From JAFGPL01 sp046485045 (GTDB lineage Bacteria; Bacteroidota; Bacteroidia; Bacteroidales; UBA10428), in assembly GCA_046485045.1 (NCBI GenBank), contig JAWOHT010000034.1, forward strand, positions 1 to 36,864: 36,864 bases of DNA, in the 5' to 3' direction. Each line of letters begins with the position of its first letter. The stretch's first letter is position 1. Below are positions 32,694 through 36,864 of the stretch, one piece after another. A model generated the notes under the pieces. That model made no database searches. It worked only from the letters and a program-made list of their open reading frames with translations, and had not been told where the DNA came from. Position numbers and translations under genes: made by a program.

Positions 32694-33779
32694 ATGAACC
32701 TTACACGTCGTAAATTTTTAACATACAGCGCTTTAATCCCCTTCATTCCGGTTATTAAAAAAACTGGTATCGCTGAATTATTCACCCTGCCCGAAGATCA
32801 TATCTCAGATTTTTGCAGGAGGTTAAAACCTATAGGAAGAATTCTCGAAACCGAAGGATATTACGTGTGGGGCACCAGTGCCATAAAAGCCCCCGATGGT
32901 AAAATACACGTTTTTTATTCAAGATGGCCCGAAGAGAGAAAAATGGGCGGCTGGCTAAATGCTTCAGAGATTGCACATGCAGTGGCCGATTCAGCAGAAT
33001 CTCAGTTTGAATATATTGAAACGGTACTTGCACCGCGCGGCGAAGGTTTCTGGGATGGTACCACATGCCACAACCCACATATCAGGGAGGTGGATGGCAA
33101 ATATTGTCTTTTTTATATCGGCAACTCCAACCGTAAAACCGACACGAAAAGAATCGGGCTTGCAACAGCAGATTCACTTTACGGCCCGTGGAAAAGACCT
33201 GACAAACCCCTGCTTGATGCGAGCCATGAAACAGGGGCATGGGATAACCACTGCACTTCAAACCCTTCGTTTGTAAAGCACCCAAACGGGCAATACTGGT
33301 TGTATTACAAGTCTTGGAACAACGAAGAATATTATAACTACACCGACCCAAAAATAAGGGGCAACAGAAAATACGGTCTGGCAATAGCAGAAAATATCGA
33401 AGGGCCATATGTAAAATACAAACAAAACCCGATAATTGATTTTTCAACCAGAGGAAATAACATACAGTTTGAAGATGCTTGTGTATGGTACGAAGACAAT
33501 AAGTTCAGGCTGGTTTCGCGCGATATGGGCATTTTTGGCCACACATACGGGCTTTACATGGAATCTGAGGACGGCATACATTGGACTGAACCGCTTATTG
33601 CATTCTTTAATACCGATTATTACTTTACGCAGCCCCCTGCCCCATCGCACCTTTCAAAATACGGACGGTTTGAAAGGCCACAGCTTCTGCTTGAAAACGG
33701 CAGGCCGACACACCTGTTTGTAACCTCGCAGGGAGGCAAATTTATGACTTCGTCGGCTTTTGTTTTCAGGCTGGTGTAA
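32694..33779 (+). CDS. Tat-exported five-bladed beta-propeller glycosidase (GH43/GH117-like)
   Basis: This 361-residue protein has a twin-arginine signal (NLTRRKFLTYS, then a hydrophobic stretch to about 30). Its repeated blade pattern is that of clan GH-F/GH-J-like five-bladed propellers: YYVWGTSAIKAPDGKIHVFY, FWDGTTCHNPHIREVDGKY, AWDNHCTSNPSFV and QFEDACVWYEDNKFRLV. The Asp and Glu residues in these blades are candidates for the acid, base and pKa modulator, but exact roles cannot be fixed by eye. It is probably a glycoside hydrolase of the pectin cluster acting in the periplasm; GH43 is the nearest well-known family, and GH117 or an unclassified family are possible. It lies 177 bases after the CBM9-like gene and ends directly against the convergent MFS gene. 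Confidence 0.75.
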   Translation: MNLTRRKFLTYSALIPFIPVIKKTGIAELFTLPEDHISDFCRRLKPIGRILETEGYYVWGTSAIKAPDGKIHVFYSRWPEERKMGGWLNASEIAHAVADSAESQFEYIETVLAPRGEGFWDGTTCHNPHIREVDGKYCLFYIGNSNRKTDTKRIGLATADSLYGPWKRPDKPLLDASHETGAWDNHCTSNPSFVKHPNGQYWLYYKSWNNEEYYNYTDPKIRGNRKYGLAIAENIEGPYVKYKQNPIIDFSTRGNNIQFEDACVWYEDNKFRLVSRDMGIFGHTYGLYMESEDGIHWTEPLIAFFNTDYYFTQPPAPSHLSKYGRFERPQLLLENGRPTHLFVTSQGGKFMTSSAFVFRLV

Positions 33780-35162
33780 CTAATTGTCCCGTTTTATTTC
33801 CCCCCTGTTATAAGAAAAATAAATTCCGACAACACTTATCAGTGAGAAAGTAAGAAAACCCCAGCGAATGGCTTTAAGAAAGAGTGTATCGGGAACAGAC
33901 TCTACTGCCTGGTTGCCAAACAATCCTGCAAAATAGAGTGTAACAATGGTCATGCTGGTAATCTGACCTAAAACCCTCATGGTAGCTGAAAAACCTGAAG
34001 CCACACCATACTGCGATTTATTTACCGAACTCATAATCGTATTCATATTGGGCGAAGAGAAAAGGGCAAATCCAAAACCCACCCAGAGAAGTGTTGATAC
34101 GATATAAGTTATTGAAGTGGTTTCTGTTAAAAATGAAAAAGCGGCCAATCCGATCGTACACATGGTCATTCCAAGGGTGGAAAGAAAGCGTGGCTGGATG
34201 CGGTCGGACAATCTTCCTGCTACTGGCGACAATATGGCCATTACTGCCGGTTGTGCAACAATAATGATACCTGCGTCGCGGGGTGACAATCCCCTTATTT
34301 TCTGAAGATACAGGCTGAGCAGGAAAACAATGGCGAATGTTGCACTGTAATTGATAAGCGCGGCCATATTTGAATAGGTAAAGAGACGGTTGCGGGTGAG
34401 CAAACTTATTTCAAGCACGGGCATATGTGATTTTTTTTCGAAAGTCCAGAACAAAGCTAAACCCAATAAACCTCCGGCCATTAGTATCCATCCGATGGAT
34501 GACGGAATATTGGAAGAACCATAAACAAGAGCCAACAGTCCGGCCATATAAAAGATGGTGCCTTTGATGTTGGGTTTTTGATTGTGGCGGGCGGCATTTT
34601 CATCTTTACCAAGGAAAAGAAAAGCCACGAGAGCGGTAATAATTCCAAAAGCAAATGCAAGATAAAAGATAGACCTCCATCCGAGGTATTGCGTCATGAG
34701 TCCGCCGACAAAGGGTCCGAAGGCCAGTCCGAGATATACCGAAGAGACCGATATACCCAAAACCCTGCCCCTGTATTGAGGCGGGAAAGCAGCTACCAGT
34801 ATCGCTGGTCCGGTAGAGACTGTAAAAGCAGCGCCAATACCCTGCATAAAGCGAAAAAGTGTAAGTTGAAAACCTGATTGTGCCGATGCGCATAATAGCG
34901 AAGCCAGCAGAAAAATTACGACACCGGTTTTGAAAAGTTTACGTATCCCGGTAAGGTCTCCCCAGCGCCCGACAGGAAGCATGAGCATTGCAGGGGCAAG
35001 TAAAAAAGCCGTGATGATCCAGCTAAGGCTTACGGCATTTAATTTCAGGCTCTTCTCAATAGCCGGCAAAGCAATATTGATGGAAGATACCAGGAAAGTC
35101 CCCATGAAAGAGGTAATGGTAACAATGGCTATAATCGAGATTTGCTTTCTTGTCCAGTGCAT
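33780..35162 (-). CDS. MFS exporter, DHA2 (EmrB/QacA-like) drug:H+ antiporter family
   Basis: This 460-residue integral membrane protein has about 14 hydrophobic helices, as in the DHA2 subfamily. The first helix carries ISSINIALPAIEKSL-like sequence (SSINIALPAIEKSL), the loop after helix 2 reads GRWGDLTGIRKLF, and the antiporter motif C-like GPAILVAAFPPQYRGRVLG follows helix 4; FLGWRS-like turns follow. Such proteins pump toxic compounds out in exchange for protons; the substrate is unknown. I chose the ATG at 35162 because a promoter lies at 35185-35214 and the upstream in-frame extension is not membrane-like. The gene is convergent with, and directly abuts, the propeller glycosidase gene. 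Confidence 0.9.
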   Translation of the reverse strand: MHWTRKQISIIAIVTITSFMGTFLVSSINIALPAIEKSLKLNAVSLSWIITAFLLAPAMLMLPVGRWGDLTGIRKLFKTGVVIFLLASLLCASAQSGFQLTLFRFMQGIGAAFTVSTGPAILVAAFPPQYRGRVLGISVSSVYLGLAFGPFVGGLMTQYLGWRSIFYLAFAFGIITALVAFLFLGKDENAARHNQKPNIKGTIFYMAGLLALVYGSSNIPSSIGWILMAGGLLGLALFWTFEKKSHMPVLEISLLTRNRLFTYSNMAALINYSATFAIVFLLSLYLQKIRGLSPRDAGIIIVAQPAVMAILSPVAGRLSDRIQPRFLSTLGMTMCTIGLAAFSFLTETTSITYIVSTLLWVGFGFALFSSPNMNTIMSSVNKSQYGVASGFSATMRVLGQITSMTIVTLYFAGLFGNQAVESVPDTLFLKAIRWGFLTFSLISVVGIYFSYNRGEIKRDN

Positions 35163-35184
35163 GTAATGATTGGAAAACTGAAAA

Positions 35185-35214
35185 CAAAAATAACGCTTTA
35201 CGGTTAATAACAAA
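35185..35214 (-). promoter_or_regulatory. Bacteroidota promoter of the MFS gene
   Basis: On the minus strand a TTTG (35211-35214) and, 18 bases later, TATTTTTG (35185-35192) match the -33 TTG and -7 TAnnTTTG boxes with nearly standard spacing. The start codon follows 23 bases after the -7 box. This is the clearest two-box promoter in the window. Confidence 0.6.
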
Positions 35215-35419
35215 AACCAACTCTTGTTTTCAGAATTGCAAATCAATGTCGTTTAAATTAACCGTTTATTAACAACCGTCATTGTAGTTCTAACATGAGA
35301 AGCAATGTCCCTTAAATATGAGATCGCTTCTCTCCTCGCGTAGACGTTCGTAATTGCTAATTAATCAGATTTTGTAACCCCTGAATGCTCAAATAGAAAA
35401 AAAGGCTGTCTAAAGACTT

Positions 35420-35470
35420 CTTTGCGCAACTTCGAACATACTTTGCGTAACTTTGCGTAATAGCTTTAAT
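35420..35470. repeat. Dispersed CTTTGCGT-type repeat, copy B
   Basis: This is the second copy of the 51-base sequence at 8382-8432, in the same orientation and of equal length. Within it TTTGCGTAA occurs twice in tandem. A third related word cluster follows, TCTTGCAAAG at about 35502-35511. Confidence 0.6.
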
Positions 35471-35577
35471 TGTTGGATTGGATCACAAAGAAAACGCGAA
35501 GTCTTGCAAAGTAAATCAGTAAGTTTTTTCAGTCTTTCCGGACAGCCTTAAAACCTTGAATAACAAAATAACAACTA

Positions 35578-36522
35578 TCACAACGGCTTCACGGGCACAC
35601 AGATATCCACGATGAACTTGCCGTCTTTGGGCTCTTCGGGGTACATCTCGAAACAGGGCTTGTCATCGGGCTGATAGCCGCTTGTGGGCAGCCATTGTCC
35701 GTAAACCCAGTCCCATGCCTGCTGAAACTGCTGTCCGTTTAATTCAAAGCGGGCTACCATGTATTTTGCCGCTTCTATTTCCATTTTTCCCACTTCACCG
35801 TCTACTTTGGTTTCGGGTGGTACAGTGATACAGACGCTCATTCTCAGCTTGTCTTCTTCGGTAATGTTTGGATCATCGTGATAAATCACTAACGACATGA
35901 AGCCCGGCCCGCCGATCAATCCGCGAGGCCCTGCCCAGGCAAACAGTTTGTTCCAGATTCTCTCAAAAAGATTTTCATCTCCTTTATAAGGCCCTATGTG
36001 CCTGATATAGGCCACTGTCATTTTCGGAAGTTCTTTTACTTCCACGCTTTTGTTTAATTCCATATTGGTCCTCCATTTAATTGTTTTTGTATGCTGACAA
36101 AAATAGATGAAGGACTTGTCAGAGTTTTGTTCTGTATTGCTTTCCGGTTGACTCAGATTGCTATTTTCATGTTTTTCTTTTCGATACTGTGATGCCGATT
36201 TGCCGAAATGGTTTTTAAAATTCCTTGAGAAGATTGAAATATCAGTAAACCCGCATTTAAAAGCAATTTCAGATATGCCCTCATGGTTCTTCATGACAAT
36301 CATTGATGCCGCTCTTTCAAGCCGCACCCTCTGAATAAACTGAAAGGGTGTTTCTCCCACAAGCGCCATAAAAATACGGTGAAAATGAAACTTCGAAAAA
36401 TTGGCTACTCCGGCAAGTTCATCAAGGGTAAACTGATTATCCAGATGGATTTCAATATAATCAAATGTCTTATTTATCCGCGACCAGTATTCATTTTCAA
36501 TTAATTTTATCTTCCGGGCCAT
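35578..36522 (-). CDS. AraC-family regulator with GyrI-like effector-binding domain
   Basis: This protein of about 314 residues has an N-terminal AraC DNA-binding domain (about 10-115) with two helix-turn-helix motifs, FTLDELAGVANFSKFHFHRI and ISEIAFKCGFTDISIFSRNF. A polar linker follows (about 120-155), then a C-terminal GyrI-like domain (about 160-314; VEVKELPKMTVAYIRHIGPY and VARFELNGQQFQQAWDWVYG). In Rob/SoxS-like and BmrR-like proteins the GyrI domain binds hydrophobic or cationic small molecules. It may therefore regulate an efflux system, plausibly the MFS gene 415 bases downstream on the same strand. I prefer the ATG at 36522 (MARKIKLIE), because an upstream start at 36555 would lie in the promoter region; both are possible. 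Confidence 0.9.
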   Translation of the reverse strand: MARKIKLIENEYWSRINKTFDYIEIHLDNQFTLDELAGVANFSKFHFHRIFMALVGETPFQFIQRVRLERAASMIVMKNHEGISEIAFKCGFTDISIFSRNFKNHFGKSASQYRKEKHENSNLSQPESNTEQNSDKSFIYFCQHTKTIKWRTNMELNKSVEVKELPKMTVAYIRHIGPYKGDENLFERIWNKLFAWAGPRGLIGGPGFMSLVIYHDDPNITEEDKLRMSVCITVPPETKVDGEVGKMEIEAAKYMVARFELNGQQFQQAWDWVYGQWLPTSGYQPDDKPCFEMYPEEPKDGKFIVDICVPVKPL

Positions 36523-36555
36523 ATTCAGGGTATCATTGCATTTTAATCTATGCAA

Positions 36556-36864
36556 ACTACATCAAAACTTTGAACAACTGCAAGTTTTTTTATGTTTTGG
36601 CAGATGAATTTAATTGCGGCGATCTGTTAAACCGGGCGTATTTGTTGAGATTACTTCGCTACGCTCGTAATGACGGCTTCGTTTTAGCGGGTTTTTAGAG
36701 ATGCCCTTAAGCTAAACGCACACCAGTGGGTGTCCCGTTAGGGACAAAATATCGGTAGAAAATTATACCAAAGAAAATCTTTAAGTGCCTTTAGGCACGA
36801 AATATTTTTCAATATTCAACCGGTACAAATATGAACCTCTCATTATAATCCCCCTGCCCGGGTG
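36556..36864. other. Right-end non-coding stretch with several dispersed repeats
   Basis: This 309-base stretch has no convincing gene. It holds an inverse GCGAGCGTAGCGAAG-type repeat (36649-36677; minus strand CGTCATTACGAGCGTAGCGA) and small hairpins GTCCC-GTTA-GGGAC (about 36731-36744) and GTGCC-TTTA-GGCAC (about 36785-36798). These are elements I recognise as common intergenic repeats of Bacteroidota. The end of the window cuts the region. Confidence 0.6.
36649..36677. repeat. GCGTAGCGAAG-type intergenic repeat
   Basis: The minus strand reads CGTCATTACGAGCGTAGCGA and then AGTAATCT, matching a widespread repeat (TCATTnCGAGCGnAGCGAAG, recalled knowledge). It forms a partial hairpin through CGAGCGTAGCG. 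A degenerate relative lies at about 35319-35363. Confidence 0.65.

Larger units (their letters stand above)
35163..35577. other. Non-coding gap with promoter and dispersed repeats
   Basis: This 415-base gap lies between the AraC-GyrI gene and the MFS gene. It has the MFS promoter at its left end, a degenerate GCGAnnAnnGAAGCGATCT-type repeat at about 35319-35363, the CTTTGCGT repeat at 35420-35470 and a related stretch at 35490-35515. No coding frame is convincing. Confidence 0.6.

Overview
Most of this window (about position 1740 to the end) looks like a chromosomal segment of a Bacteroidota bacterium, probably class Bacteroidia (Bacteroidales/Marinilabiliales-like). Signs of this are the gldF-gldG-dnaN gene order, type IX secretion (T9SS) C-terminal sorting domains, GH106/PL22 plant-polysaccharide enzymes, start regions with little Shine-Dalgarno signal, and several -7 boxes matching the Bacteroidota consensus TAnnTTTG (upstream of tex, the 5047 barrel gene, metH, the PagL-like gene, gldF and the MFS gene). 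The first ~1.74 kb looks different: a lipoprotein with a long Thr/Pro linker of the kind common in Chloroflexota (Anaerolineae), a partial neighbour, and a membrane-anchored Mrr-like nuclease that is cut off in mid-domain exactly where the Bacteroidota sequence starts. I read ~1733-1745 as a probable assembly chimera, or less likely a recent recombination point.

Layout. 1-1740: Chloroflexota-like fragment. 1740-5916: ferredoxin/flavodoxin-NADP reductase-like gene (minus), tex (plus) and a secreted/outer-membrane beta-barrel (plus). 5917-7134: 1.2 kb without a convincing gene, holding a duplicated 116-bp palindromic repeat. 7135-8241: an AT-rich LamG/T9SS surface protein with a strong terminator-like hairpin. 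8482-13726 (minus): metH, a DUF559 endonuclease bracketed by inverted G/C-rich repeats, and metF, so the two last enzymes of the methyl-folate/methionine pathway flank a small selfish-looking insertion. 13980-17283 (minus): a GT4 glycosyltransferase, then a PagL-like lipid A deacylase and a DUF2807 lipoprotein in one operon.

17383-22055 (plus): gldF, gldG, a DUF4340 membrane-anchored protein and dnaN. They are followed by a DEDDh exonuclease and a fumarylacetoacetate-hydrolase-family enzyme, which converge on a large five-PAS hybrid histidine kinase (23563-26760, minus). 27000-33779 (plus) is a rhamnose/pectin utilisation cluster: rhamnose mutarotase, PL22 oligogalacturonate lyase-like lipoprotein, GH106 alpha-L-rhamnosidase, a CBM9-like protein with a T9SS tail and a Tat-exported five-bladed-propeller glycosidase. 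Together these could release and process rhamnose and unsaturated galacturonides from rhamnogalacturonan-type pectin. No SusC/SusD pair is visible in the window. The end holds a DHA2-type MFS exporter and an AraC-GyrI regulator (both minus), separated and followed by dispersed Bacteroidota-type intergenic repeats.

No tRNA, rRNA, CRISPR array, complete insertion sequence or recognised riboswitch was found. I did not find a clear-cut new system. The best candidates are the inverted-repeat-bounded DUF559 cassette and the DUF4340 protein as a third partner of GldF/GldG.
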